Shown: piece by piece, positions 1 through 8,579 of the stretch | Numbering within the stretch: the first letter of the stretch is position 1 | Layout of the letters: the number at the start of each line of letters is the position of its first letter | Origin: an uncultured Sutterella sp. | GTDB taxonomy: Bacteria > Pseudomonadota > Gammaproteobacteria > Burkholderiales > Burkholderiaceae_F | Direction: 5' to 3' | Length of the DNA stretch: 34,459 nt | NCBI GenBank assembly: GCA_905192805.1 | Contig: CAJJMF010000004.1 | Span: forward strand, 1 to 34,459 | Translations under genes and position numbers: made by a program | Notes under the pieces: generated by a model | Databases searched by the model: none | What the model was told of the DNA's origin: nothing | The model's input: only the letters and a program-made list of their open reading frames with translations

Positions 1-24
1 AAATCCATCTTACGTATTCTGAAC

Positions 25-53
25 AAAGGGGAGCCTGATTGGCTCCCCTTTTT
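25..53 (+). terminator. Rho-independent terminator of a gene upstream of the window
   Basis: An 11-bp stem (25-35 with 41-51, AAAGGGGAGCC pairing GGCTCCCCTTT) with a 5-nt loop is followed by a short T run. It probably ends a plus-strand gene left of the window. It also lies just past the stop of the minus-strand ribonuclease at 75, so it may work in both directions, though the minus-strand T run is only three bases. Confidence 0.75.
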
Positions 54-74
54 AGTGGGTACTGACGCGTTAAT

Positions 75-2102
75 TTACGCATCCGTCGCCGAACGTTCTG
101 CCTCAGAGGGCGATGCCACTCCCGTCGTCTCGGTGAGCGCATCCGCTTCGTTTGGCATCGGATCCGCGGTCTCAGTCTCGCTCTCCGAGACAGTCACCGG
201 GTCGTCCTCCTCGTCCACCGCTTCGACTTCATCGAGTACCTTCAGTAAGCTCGCATCCATCACGAGTTGCACTAAATCGCAATGATGAATTTTCAGCAAT
301 ACCTTGCGCCCTTTGGGCAGATCCTCTGGTAACCCCGGCAAACGTTGCATAAAGGGCAGGCCATCGATACGCAACAAATCCCCCTTCACGACAATGGCTT
401 CGATTTCACTCAACCCTTCCTGAAGGATCCAGCGCAAGGACCAGTACCGTTCCATGCGAGTCTGGAAGTCATTGTAGATCGCATACTGATTGTCAAACTG
501 GGTCACGATCCCATACAGATCGGTGTAATTATTCTCTGCGTAAGGGGACTCTACCCCTTGGATACTCGCCAAAATCTGTCGCTGATTCACCATATCGACA
601 TAGCGGCGCAAGGGCGACGTGCTCCACGCATAGCGCTCCACCCCCAGCCCATCGTGAGGCCCAGGGGTTGTCGACATCCGCACGCGTCCCATCCGCTGCG
701 AACGATAGATCCCTTTCATGTGGTGCTCTTCGAGCCAAGCTCCCCAGGTGCTGTTCGCTAAAATCATCAATTCCGCCACAATTAAGTCCAAGGGTTCGCC
801 ACGACGGCGCCCACGCACATGGATGGTCGCCTCTTCCCCTTCGCCTTCCAGGGCAAAGAACCAATCCACGCGTCCTACGGCCTCTGGGCGACCACGAACC
901 TCTTCGCGATGCGCTTGTAGACGCTTAGCAAAGTGCCACAACCACGAGAGCTCTTCGGCAAACTCCACATCGAGCGTTTTCTCTCGAATGGCTTCCTCAC
1001 TCACTAAGTGATCCAATTTGTCGTAGCGTAAGTTGCGTGCCACACAAATACGTTCTAAACGCGTTTCACTCTTTTCAATGGAGAGCGTTGCATCGTCGAC
1101 CGTGACATAGAGCGACACACAGGGGACCGACTTTCCCTCGTCTAAGGAGTAGGCCGAAATCCAATTCTCAGGAAGCATGGTCGTTTTGAGTCCAGGAGCA
1201 TATACCGTACTCATACGCGATTGAGCCACCCGGTCCAAGGGATCCTGGTAATGAATCCCATAGGCGGGAGCCGCAATATGCACCCCGACGATGGTTTTTC
1301 CATTGCCGAGATGTTGTACGCTCGTGGCATCGTCGATTTCGGTCGTATCCGAATCGTCAATCGAAAACGCCCGAACCTTCGCCTCCGGAATGTCGTCCCA
1401 CGCCGGATTGGGGGCGGGCAAATCACTACTAAAGCCACGTCCCTTGGGGAAGTTCGTTAAATAGAAACTTTCCACATGCCAACGCCAAGGGCTTTCGATC
1501 GCTCCCAGATCCAGCAAGAGACCCAGCATACTCTTACGGGTTTCGCTCGCCGCATCCGAGACGGCTTTCCACTCAATGGAGTTTTTATCGGGGTTGAGCA
1601 TGATCGACATGGCCTGTGACTGAATCGCCTCAGGTAAGACCCCCTCCACCATCTGGGCCACCCAACTCTTACGCTGTTCTTCTTGACGACGTTTTCGTTC
1701 AATGGCCTCTAAGGCTTTGCTTAAGATCTCGGCAGGCGCCCGCTTATAACTCCCACGAACCTTGCGATAAAAGTACACCGGGTTCCCATGTAAGGCAAAC
1801 AGCATGGCCGCCTTTTCCACGGGACCGGCTTCGCCACCCCAGTATTCTTGAGCAATGTCGTTATAGGAGAATTCCTCTTCGGGCGCGACCTCCCACAAAA
1901 AATTGGGATCGAGTTCGGCTACCAATGCTTCCACACGGGTCAGCAATTCGGTCGCACTCGGGTTTTCAAAGGTGAAAAAACTATGGGAGACTTTAATTTT
2001 GGTTCGTCTCCCCGTCGGGAGTTCGACCTGATAAGCGTTCCCTGCTTGGGAGAGCACGGTCCCGGCCTTAAAAGAACCATCCTCTTCAAAAAATAAGTAC
2101 AT
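75..2102 (-). CDS. RNB-domain exoribonuclease (RNase II/R family)
   Basis: A 675-residue protein of the RNB family, which degrades RNA processively 3' to 5' in the cytoplasm. The acidic catalytic cluster IDDSDTTEIDDA lies at about residues 248-259, and the second signature STSPLRRYVD at about 494-503. The first ~70 residues resemble a small OB/SH3-like RNA-binding region. The last ~50 residues (about 623-675) are rich in Asp, Glu, Ser and Thr, low in complexity, and probably disordered. The ATG is preceded by AAAGG at a good distance. It follows yqiA by 134 nt on the same strand and is probably the last gene of the mpl-yqiA group. Family assignment is firm. Whether it behaves as RNase II or RNase R is not settled; the shortness and the lack of a clear C-terminal basic tail favour an RNase II-like enzyme. 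Confidence 0.9.
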   Translation of the reverse strand: MYLFFEEDGSFKAGTVLSQAGNAYQVELPTGRRTKIKVSHSFFTFENPSATELLTRVEALVAELDPNFLWEVAPEEEFSYNDIAQEYWGGEAGPVEKAAMLFALHGNPVYFYRKVRGSYKRAPAEILSKALEAIERKRRQEEQRKSWVAQMVEGVLPEAIQSQAMSIMLNPDKNSIEWKAVSDAASETRKSMLGLLLDLGAIESPWRWHVESFYLTNFPKGRGFSSDLPAPNPAWDDIPEAKVRAFSIDDSDTTEIDDATSVQHLGNGKTIVGVHIAAPAYGIHYQDPLDRVAQSRMSTVYAPGLKTTMLPENWISAYSLDEGKSVPCVSLYVTVDDATLSIEKSETRLERICVARNLRYDKLDHLVSEEAIREKTLDVEFAEELSWLWHFAKRLQAHREEVRGRPEAVGRVDWFFALEGEGEEATIHVRGRRRGEPLDLIVAELMILANSTWGAWLEEHHMKGIYRSQRMGRVRMSTTPGPHDGLGVERYAWSTSPLRRYVDMVNQRQILASIQGVESPYAENNYTDLYGIVTQFDNQYAIYNDFQTRMERYWSLRWILQEGLSEIEAIVVKGDLLRIDGLPFMQRLPGLPEDLPKGRKVLLKIHHCDLVQLVMDASLLKVLDEVEAVDEEDDPVTVSESETETADPMPNEADALTETTGVASPSEAERSATDA

Positions 2103-2236
2103 GCGTAACCTTTATGCCCACCTGTCGGGCGCGTCAACGTGCTGTTTTTTGTCAGAGGCGCATCCAGACGTTTTCCCCTCGACAAATCAGTCTAAAAAGC
2201 ATAACACACTCACCACAACAACTCGCTGTCTCAGCA

Positions 2237-2881
2237 TTAGCGAGTTGGCGAAAAGCGTCCGGTAATCCCCGATAAATCAGCCACAGGAAGCGTGCGTTCG
2301 TGGATAAAATCTACGACCATCGACACCACCCGAGCAAAGTCCGAAATTTGATGATCGGACTCGGGCAACATCACCCGGACACTGCCTTCGGAATGCTTGA
2401 AGGTCATCTCCCAGGGGAGTACCTCGTCGCGCATCGAGATGAGCGTCAACGTGCGACCGGGTTGTGGGACACGCGCTGGCACCTCGGCGTTCAGGGCCAC
2501 AAAGTCGGCTTCGTATTCGAGTTTGACGTCGAAATACTCCTCACGTCCATACACTTTTTGTCGACCCACATACAGACTAATAAAGTCCCATGGCACCAAA
2601 CACGGATTCAATAACACCCCAGGCGTGTGGTAGCGTTGCATAAAGCGGGTTGCCCAGAATCCCCCTAAACTCGACCCAATCACAACGGTCTCGCTCAAAT
2701 TGAGCGTCTGGGCGTACTCCGTGAGCATTGCCTCGACATCGCGCGGTGCTTGATTCATATTGGGCGCAATGAGTGTAAACGGATAGGTATGCTCACAGCT
2801 CTGAAGCGCCTCACGCAAAATCTGTACTTTTTGCGAAGCTGGGCTCGAGAGAAAACCATGAAAATAAAGAACCGTTTTCAC
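2237..2881 (-). CDS. yqiA: YqiA-like alpha/beta-hydrolase esterase
   Basis: A 214-residue alpha/beta-hydrolase of the YqiA family of small esterases. It has the oxyanion motif HGF at residues 8-10 and the nucleophile elbow GSSLGG at 69-74, with Ser71 as the likely nucleophile. The late Asp and His of the triad are probably in the ISMRDEVLPW and ESDHQISD segments. The start is GTG at 2879-2881. An AGGAG Shine-Dalgarno sequence overlaps the mpl stop codon, which is only 11 nt upstream, so translation is probably coupled to mpl. The natural substrate is unknown; related enzymes act on short-chain esters. Confidence 0.88.
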   Translation of the reverse strand: MKTVLYFHGFLSSPASQKVQILREALQSCEHTYPFTLIAPNMNQAPRDVEAMLTEYAQTLNLSETVVIGSSLGGFWATRFMQRYHTPGVLLNPCLVPWDFISLYVGRQKVYGREEYFDVKLEYEADFVALNAEVPARVPQPGRTLTLISMRDEVLPWEMTFKHSEGSVRVMLPESDHQISDFARVVSMVVDFIHERTLPVADLSGITGRFSPTR

Positions 2882-2892
2882 GCTAGTCGCTC

Positions 2893-4248
2893 CTAGGAAC
2901 CGGTGCTCACTTGAGCGAGGCGTGTGAGCAACTTTTCATGAATCCCCTCAAAGGCCCCATTACTCATGCACAACACCACATCCCCGGGGCGTACTTCCTT
3001 CACAATCGCGTCCAACAGTTCCGCAAAGACATGTTTCGTCGTGGCTTTCGTACCTAACGACGCTAAGGCGCTCTCGGGCGACCAATGCACTTGTGCCGGG
3101 GCATAACAAAAGACCCGATCGGCATGCGCCAAACTGGTTGCGAGGCGATCCTTCATTGTCCCCAACTTCATCGTATTACTGCGGGGTTCCAACACGGCCA
3201 CAATGCGTCGAGGGGCGTATTGGGTTTTCACCGCTTCCAGGGTTTCGAAAATGGCGGTCGGATGATGCGCAAAGTCATCGATCACCGTAATCCCGTTCAC
3301 TTCTCCCTTCACTTCCTGACGGCGTTTCACGCCCGCAAAACGTGACAAAGCATCGATCCCAGCCTCAATGCTGACGCCCACATCGCGGGCAGCGAGCAGA
3401 GCGGCAAGGGCATTACAGCGGTTGTAGTGTCCTGGCATACCCAGTGTGAGGTGGCCGTGCGACGTGGTGCCCTCAAACACCTCGCCGGATTCGGTCACAT
3501 GCCAGCCACAAGGCGCATTAAACGCACTCAAACGCGACCAACACCCCCGCTCCAACACGCGGGTGAGCGCATCCGATTGCGCATTGGCAATCACAAGCCC
3601 CTCGCTCGGCATGGTACGAACCATGTGGTGGAACTGGGTTTCAATCGCTTCGAGATTCGGGAAAATATCCGCATGATCGTATTCGAGATTATTGAGAATC
3701 GCGACCCATGGGCCGTAGTGCACAAACTTACTGCGCTTATCGAAAAAGGCCGTGTCGTATTCATCGGCTTCGATCACGAACGGGGCACTCGGATGGCCCA
3801 AGCGCGCCGAGCGTTCACTCCACTGCGTCACCCCACCGATCAAAAAACCCGGCTCCATCCCTTGATCCTCTAAAATCCACGCGAGCATTGAGGTGGTGGT
3901 GGTCTTGCCGTGGGTTCCAGCGACGGCTAACACGCGGCGATGGACCAATATTTCTTCGGCCAGCCATTGGGGACCCGACGTATACGGACACCCTGCATTT
4001 AAAATCGCTTCCAATAAGGGATTTCCACGGCTAATCGCATTGCCAATGACAAAAAGGTCAGGGTGAAACGTCGTAATTTGTGACGGGTCCCAGCCCTCGA
4101 CCACGTCAATCCCCGCTTGAGCCAAGGCGGTACTCATAGGCGGATAGACGTGCGCATCGCACCCGGTGACATGATGTCCCGCTTCTTTCGCAATTTGAGC
4201 GATACCGCCCATAAACGTGCCACAAATCCCCACAATATGAATATGCAT
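2893..4248 (-). CDS. mpl: UDP-N-acetylmuramate:L-alanyl-gamma-D-glutamyl-meso-diaminopimelate ligase
   Basis: A 451-residue Mur-ligase paralogue. Mpl recycles cell-wall peptide in the cytoplasm by attaching the L-Ala-gamma-D-Glu-meso-DAP tripeptide to UDP-MurNAc, bypassing MurC, MurD and MurE. The protein starts with the Rossmann-like MHIHIVGICGTFMGG, typical of Mpl, and carries the ATP-binding GTHGKTTTTS at 111-120. Length matches the family. The ATG is preceded by GAGGA about 9 nt away. AmpD, which releases the peptide that Mpl uses, is also in this window (10329-10910), so two steps of muropeptide recycling are present. It heads a minus-strand group with yqiA. Confidence 0.95.
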   Translation of the reverse strand: MHIHIVGICGTFMGGIAQIAKEAGHHVTGCDAHVYPPMSTALAQAGIDVVEGWDPSQITTFHPDLFVIGNAISRGNPLLEAILNAGCPYTSGPQWLAEEILVHRRVLAVAGTHGKTTTTSMLAWILEDQGMEPGFLIGGVTQWSERSARLGHPSAPFVIEADEYDTAFFDKRSKFVHYGPWVAILNNLEYDHADIFPNLEAIETQFHHMVRTMPSEGLVIANAQSDALTRVLERGCWSRLSAFNAPCGWHVTESGEVFEGTTSHGHLTLGMPGHYNRCNALAALLAARDVGVSIEAGIDALSRFAGVKRRQEVKGEVNGITVIDDFAHHPTAIFETLEAVKTQYAPRRIVAVLEPRSNTMKLGTMKDRLATSLAHADRVFCYAPAQVHWSPESALASLGTKATTKHVFAELLDAIVKEVRPGDVVLCMSNGAFEGIHEKLLTRLAQVSTGS

Positions 4249-4880
4249 GACGCTTTGATCCTCACGGTAATGTTGTCTGCGTTGCGCCTCCTGTGCGCTC
4301 CGTCTGGAGCCACATCTCGCTCTCTCAAAGGAGTCCTCTCAACGCTTCAGTTCAGTCGATAGCATTCTACGCTGTCAGGCTCCTTAGTGGCGAGGCACTA
4401 GGCGCTTTGGACTCGTCTGTGAGCGGTTTGCAACATATCGACACAAGAACCTCATCCCCTAATCCCATAAATAGGCATAGACGGTTGATATGCCCTTAAC
4501 AGGGCTCAATCCGTAGGGATTTCGCGCTATGATTGCACCCTAAAACCTGAAACTTTGTCGGGTTTGGCGGTTTCACTCGGTGGTGTTGGGCACTCACTTA
4601 CGCCCAATGACCTAGGCTTACGCTTTACTTTTGATGGAAATTTAGCGAAAATTGCGTAAAGTTAAATGCAAATAAGCTAACGTTTCCTTAAAACCCTCGT
4701 TTTCGCCCTAGCGAGCGCAGTGAGGGAACTACCTCCCTTGGGAGTAATCCTTGGGGACGTGAGCCACGAGGGAATCCTTTTTCACGATATCTGTGCATTT
4801 AACTCCGTTTAAAGGGACGACTCACCACGGTGAGACCCCCTTTCTCACTCAAACAAAGTTTGCGAAATAAAGGCATTAAC
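4249..4880. other. 632-nt gene-free region between divergent mpl and accB
   Basis: No convincing coding sequence on either strand. It must hold the mpl promoter (a possible minus-strand -10 TAGAAT lies at 4369-4364) and the accBC promoter and leader. Several inverted repeats could fold in an accB transcript: 4543-4549 with 4559-4565, 4586-4591 with 4602-4607, and an outer stem 4694-4700 with 4766-4772. No promoter has a convincing match at both -35 and -10. E. coli accBC also has a long leader under AccB control; whether that applies here is inference. Confidence 0.6.
4694..4785 (+). promoter_or_regulatory. Possible structured RNA in the accB leader
   Basis: CCCTCGT (4694-4700) pairs perfectly with ACGAGGG (4766-4772), enclosing a region with shorter hairpins and the direct repeat CCTTGGG at 4736-4742 and 4749-4755. 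A TCCTTTTTC tract follows directly, so the structure resembles an attenuator or the end of a small RNA. It ends about 100 nt before the accB start. I do not recognise it as a known riboswitch or small-RNA family. Confidence 0.35.
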
Positions 4881-5342
4881 ATGGACCTCAGAAAACTAAA
4901 AACCCTGATTGATCTCGTCAGTGAAAGCGGCGTCGCCGAACTCGAGATTACCGAAGGTGAAGATCGCGTCCGCATTGTTAATCATGTTCAAGGGGCGATG
5001 CCCATGGTGCCGGTTCAGTCTCCTCAGCATGTCACGGTAGCGGCCATGCCTTTGGACGATGCCGCGGCGGGAGACGAACCCGCTGAAGCCACCCCCAGCA
5101 AACCCGCAGGGAAGCCCTTAAATAGTCCCATGGTCGGCACGTTCTATCGTGCGCCTTCGCCAGGTGCTAAGCCGTTTGTGGAAGTCGGTGACACCGTTAA
5201 GAAGGGTCAAGTGGTTTGTATCATTGAAGCCATGAAGTTGCTCAACGAAGTGGAAGCCGAAGAAGATGGCGTCGTGCGTGAAATTCTCGCCGACAATGGT
5301 CAACCCGTGGAATTCGGTCAGCCCCTCTTCTTACTGGACTAA
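4881..5342 (+). CDS. accB: Biotin carboxyl carrier protein of acetyl-CoA carboxylase
   Basis: A 153-residue BCCP, the biotin-bearing subunit of acetyl-CoA carboxylase, which makes malonyl-CoA for fatty-acid synthesis. The N-terminal MDLRKLKTLIDLV is typical. An Ala/Pro-rich linker runs through about residues 50-78. The C-terminal biotinyl domain carries EAMKLLNEVEA with the biotinylated lysine at 119, 34 residues from the end as in E. coli. I chose the ATG at 4881 because it matches the family start and follows AAAGG by 7 nt; an upstream in-frame ATG at 4830 would add 17 unconserved residues. accC follows after 15 nt, forming the usual accBC operon. Confidence 0.96.
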   Translation: MDLRKLKTLIDLVSESGVAELEITEGEDRVRIVNHVQGAMPMVPVQSPQHVTVAAMPLDDAAAGDEPAEATPSKPAGKPLNSPMVGTFYRAPSPGAKPFVEVGDTVKKGQVVCIIEAMKLLNEVEAEEDGVVREILADNGQPVEFGQPLFLLD

Positions 5343-5357
5343 CTCATTTAAAGTTGT

Positions 5358-6704
5358 ATGTTTGGAAAAATTCTGATTGCCAACCGTGGCGAAATCGCGC
5401 TGCGTATTCAGCGTGCCTGTCGTGAAATGGGCATTAAGACAGTCGCTATTCATTCCACCGCTGATGCGGAAGCGAAATACGTCCGCTTAGCCGATGAAAG
5501 CGTCTGTATTGGCCCCGCGAGCTCCGCGCAGTCCTACCTCAATATTCCTGCCATTATTTCGGCAGCCGAAGTCACGGACGCGGAAGCCATCCACCCTGGA
5601 TACGGTTTTCTTTCGGAAAACGCCGACTTCGCCGAACGCGTCGAACGCTCGGGCTTTACCTTTATTGGCCCTCGTGCCGAAACCATCCGTTTGATGGGTG
5701 ACAAGGTCAGTGCGAAGCGTGCCATGCGTGAAGCGGGCGTGCCCTGCGTTCCGGGCTCGGACGGAGCCCTGCCCGACGATCCTCAGGAAATTTTCCGTAT
5801 TGCTCGTCAAATCGGTTACCCCGTCATCATCAAAGCCTCGGGGGGCGGTGGTGGACGCGGGATGCGTGTGGTGCGTACCGAAGCCGCCCTACTTACCTCG
5901 GTGAACATGACGCGTGAAGAAGCGCGTGTGGCTTTCGGTAACCCGACGGTTTACATGGAAAAATTCCTCGAAAACCCGCGCCATATCGAAATTCAGGTTC
6001 TTTCCGACAACTTCCAGAATGCCATCTTCTTAGGGGAGCGCGACTGCTCCATGCAGCGTCGTAACCAAAAGGTGATGGAAGAAGCGCCCGCCTTTGGTAT
6101 TTCGCCTCGCCTCATTGCCAAACTGGGTAAGAGTTGTGTCGAAGCGTGCCGTCGTATTGGCTATCGGGGTGCGGGTACGTTTGAATTCCTCTACGAAAAT
6201 GGCGAATTCTACTTTATCGAAATGAATACCCGCGTGCAGGTGGAACACCCAGTCACGGAAATGGTCACTGGGGTGGATATCGTGCGCGAACAAATTCGTA
6301 TCGCCGCGGGTGAACGTTTACTGATCCGCCAAAAAGACATCCAGATGCGTGGTCATGCGATCGAATGTCGTATTAACGCCGAAGATCCCTTTACGTTCTT
6401 ACCCTCGCCTGGTCGCATCACAGAGTGGCACGTCCCAGGGGGTCCAGGGATTCGCGTTGACTCGCATGTGTTCTCGGGCTACACCGTTCCTCCTTATTAC
6501 GACAGTATGATCGGCAAGATCATTGCCCACGGGGATACGCGTGAACAAGCCATTGCCCGCATGCGCATTGCGCTCTCCGAATTGGCGGTGGAAGGGATTA
6601 AAACCAATGCCGCCTTACATCGCGAGCTACTGCTCGATGAGCGGGTCTGTCAAGGGGGTACCAGTATTCATTACCTAGAAGAAAAACTCCACAACAAGGT
6701 ATAG
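5358..6704 (+). CDS. accC: Biotin carboxylase subunit of acetyl-CoA carboxylase
   Basis: A 448-residue ATP-grasp enzyme that carboxylates the biotin on AccB using ATP and bicarbonate. It is nearly the same length as E. coli AccC (449). The glycine-rich ATP lid SGGGGGRGM lies at 161-169, and EMNTRVQVEHP provides Glu288, Asn290 and Arg292 at the same numbers as in E. coli. It begins 15 nt after accB with only a weak AAAG ribosome-binding site, suggesting coupling to accB. A strong terminator follows at 6737. The accA and accD transferase genes are not in this window, which is normal. Confidence 0.97.
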   Translation: MFGKILIANRGEIALRIQRACREMGIKTVAIHSTADAEAKYVRLADESVCIGPASSAQSYLNIPAIISAAEVTDAEAIHPGYGFLSENADFAERVERSGFTFIGPRAETIRLMGDKVSAKRAMREAGVPCVPGSDGALPDDPQEIFRIARQIGYPVIIKASGGGGGRGMRVVRTEAALLTSVNMTREEARVAFGNPTVYMEKFLENPRHIEIQVLSDNFQNAIFLGERDCSMQRRNQKVMEEAPAFGISPRLIAKLGKSCVEACRRIGYRGAGTFEFLYENGEFYFIEMNTRVQVEHPVTEMVTGVDIVREQIRIAAGERLLIRQKDIQMRGHAIECRINAEDPFTFLPSPGRITEWHVPGGPGIRVDSHVFSGYTVPPYYDSMIGKIIAHGDTREQAIARMRIALSELAVEGIKTNAALHRELLLDERVCQGGTSIHYLEEKLHNKV

Positions 6705-6736
6705 TCACCGACACGTCGTATAATCACGTACCATAT

Positions 6737-6778
6737 AGAAGCCAGAGCTCGCTCGAGTTCTGGCTTCTGCTCCTTTTA
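6737..6778 (+). terminator. Terminator after accBC
   Basis: A 10-bp perfect stem, AGAAGCCAGA (6737-6746) with TCTGGCTTCT (6759-6768), with extra pairing in the loop and a T-rich tail. It separates accBC from prmA, so prmA must have its own start signal or depend on readthrough. Confidence 0.8.
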
Positions 6779-6801
6779 CTTTAGACGTTTTCTTTTTCCC
6801 T

Positions 6802-7698
6802 ATGCGACAAATCAAACTGCTTGCCGATGAGCGTAACGCTGAAGCCCTTTCCGACTTACTGATGGATGCGGGCGCCCTGTGCGCCGTCATCGAAGACGCG
6901 GATGCGGAGTCCACCGACGAAAAACCCCTCTATGGTGAACCGGGTCTGGAACCCGAAAACTGTGCCTGGCCACGCTCGATTCTCTCGGTTTTAACCGAAG
7001 ACGATTTCGATATGGCGGTCAATCTGCGCATTGCCACCACGTCGCTCGGCATGCAGCCCGTTGATATTCTTTCCGATGAAACGGTGGAGGATGCCGACTG
7101 GGTACGTATCACCCAAGCCCAATTCCAGCCCACCCAAGTCTCGGAGCGTCTGTGGATTGTGCCAACTTGGCATGACGTTCCTAACGAAAAGGCCATCAAC
7201 TTACGCTTGGATCCGGGGGTTGCCTTTGGGACGGGATCCCATCCCACCACACATTTGTGCTTACAGTGGCTCGATGCTCACGTTCGCTCGAACGACACCC
7301 TGCTTGACTACGGTTGTGGTACGGGGATTCTTGCGATTGCTGCCAAACTCGTGGGCGCCCAATCGGTGTTAGGCACCGACATTGACCCCCTCGCGGTAGA
7401 AGCCAGTGTAGAGAACGCCAAAATGAACCATGTCGAGGCGACCTTTGTGTTGCCGGATGCGATGCCTGAAGGCCAATTTGACATTGTGGTCGCGAATATT
7501 CTCTGTGGTCCGTTAATCCAATTGGCTCCCGTCCTTTTAGGACGATTAAAACCCCACGGACGTTTAGTGCTCTCGGGTATTCTCGCCAAACAAGTTGATG
7601 ATATTATTGCCGCCTACCGTGCGGTGGATCCCTCGGTGAAACTCGCCCTCTGGAAACAAGAAGAAGACTGGGTGTGTATCGCTGGGGAGCGCTCCTAA
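6802..7698 (+). CDS. prmA: Ribosomal protein L11 methyltransferase
   Basis: A 298-residue SAM-dependent methyltransferase that trimethylates ribosomal protein L11. The linker and active-site segment LDPGVAFGTGSHPTT is at 136-150, the SAM-binding LDYGCGTG at 168-174, and the catalytic-loop VANIL near 230. The N-terminal ferredoxin-like L11-binding domain covers about the first 60 residues. The ATG lies directly after a pyrimidine-rich tract with no Shine-Dalgarno sequence, yet MRQIKLLAD fits the family start. It lies 97 nt past accC, beyond a terminator. The accBC-prmA order is usual in Burkholderiales. Confidence 0.95.
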   Translation: MRQIKLLADERNAEALSDLLMDAGALCAVIEDADAESTDEKPLYGEPGLEPENCAWPRSILSVLTEDDFDMAVNLRIATTSLGMQPVDILSDETVEDADWVRITQAQFQPTQVSERLWIVPTWHDVPNEKAINLRLDPGVAFGTGSHPTTHLCLQWLDAHVRSNDTLLDYGCGTGILAIAAKLVGAQSVLGTDIDPLAVEASVENAKMNHVEATFVLPDAMPEGQFDIVVANILCGPLIQLAPVLLGRLKPHGRLVLSGILAKQVDDIIAAYRAVDPSVKLALWKQEEDWVCIAGERS

Positions 7699-7786
7699 CC
7701 GTTAGCGCAGTGACTGGGCTGATCGCTCGTAGCGCGCTCGGCCCCACACGTCTCGTTTTTCTCTATCCGACTGAGGAATGCCAAGC

Positions 7787-8548
7787 ATGGCTAAGATTTA
7801 TCGCTGCCCCGCCTGTGGGGCACTCTGGAAAGTACCCGATTCATCCACACCGTCGCGTTTACAGTGCTCGGAATGTCGCACCGTCTTTGCGGCGGATAAA
7901 GCCGAAATGGCCCGTGTCGATGATGACAAATTGGCCGAACGCCTCGCTACCCAACGCCCCCTACGTGCCTCGGAACCTGATCCTGAACGCGTGATGAGTG
8001 ATATCGCGAATTCGATGTCGGATTTTGACAGCCGTGCGCCATCGCAGCGCATGACACCCCGGGATGAATCGAGTGGCTTTGGCTGGCTCTGGAGTTTGCT
8101 CGCCTTTATTCTCCTGTGTGGGGTATTAGCCGTTGCAGCCCTCTGGGGGCATCGCTACGTGATTGCCCAGTTGCCCGTCGTTGAGCCCCTCTATGCCAAA
8201 GTCTGTCGTCACGTCCCCTGCCCTGGCTTCACATGGTCGGACGCCAATGCGATTCGCACGGCGGCCGCGCTGAGTCCTGATCCCACCAATCCGCATCACA
8301 GTGTCGTGACGCTCACGTTGGTAAACCAGTCCAAATTTGCACAGCGCTTACCGACCCTAGAAATTCGCTTTTTAGATGCTGCTGGGGATACGATGGCCAT
8401 TAAGCTCTTAGAGCCCGGCAATTATGGCTTACCGGCCGATACGGTGCTCACCCCGAGTCAAAAAGCCAAAGTAACGCTCACGCCCGATACGGCCTTTACC
8501 GTGCCACCGGCAGCGGTGCGTATCACCCCAATGGGTGAATCGCGCTAA
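7787..8548 (+). CDS. Zinc-ribbon membrane protein (DUF3426 family)
   Basis: A 253-residue protein with an N-terminal zinc ribbon (Cys7, Cys10, Cys27, Cys30; a MJ0042-type finger), a charged linker, one transmembrane helix at about 100-120, and a C-terminal domain of the DUF3426 type that should lie in the periplasm. The ATG at 7787 is preferred over the one at 7778: a GAGGA motif sits 9 nt before 7787 but directly abuts 7778. The gene lies between prmA and a PfkB kinase, as in other Burkholderiales. Its function is not known. Confidence 0.85.
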   Translation: MAKIYRCPACGALWKVPDSSTPSRLQCSECRTVFAADKAEMARVDDDKLAERLATQRPLRASEPDPERVMSDIANSMSDFDSRAPSQRMTPRDESSGFGWLWSLLAFILLCGVLAVAALWGHRYVIAQLPVVEPLYAKVCRHVPCPGFTWSDANAIRTAAALSPDPTNPHHSVVTLTLVNQSKFAQRLPTLEIRFLDAAGDTMAIKLLEPGNYGLPADTVLTPSQKAKVTLTPDTAFTVPPAAVRITPMGESR

Positions 8549-8579
8549 TTGTCCTAAGGCGCTTTTACGTGAGGTCAAC

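Noticed and set aside
4293..4499. Small open frame in the mpl-accB gap
   Set aside because: No ribosome-binding site, composition unlike a protein and no recognisable motif.
4736..4755. Two CCTTGGG repeats as the start of a CRISPR array or other repeat family
   Set aside because: Only two 7-nt copies, no spacers, no cas genes; at best part of the leader structure.
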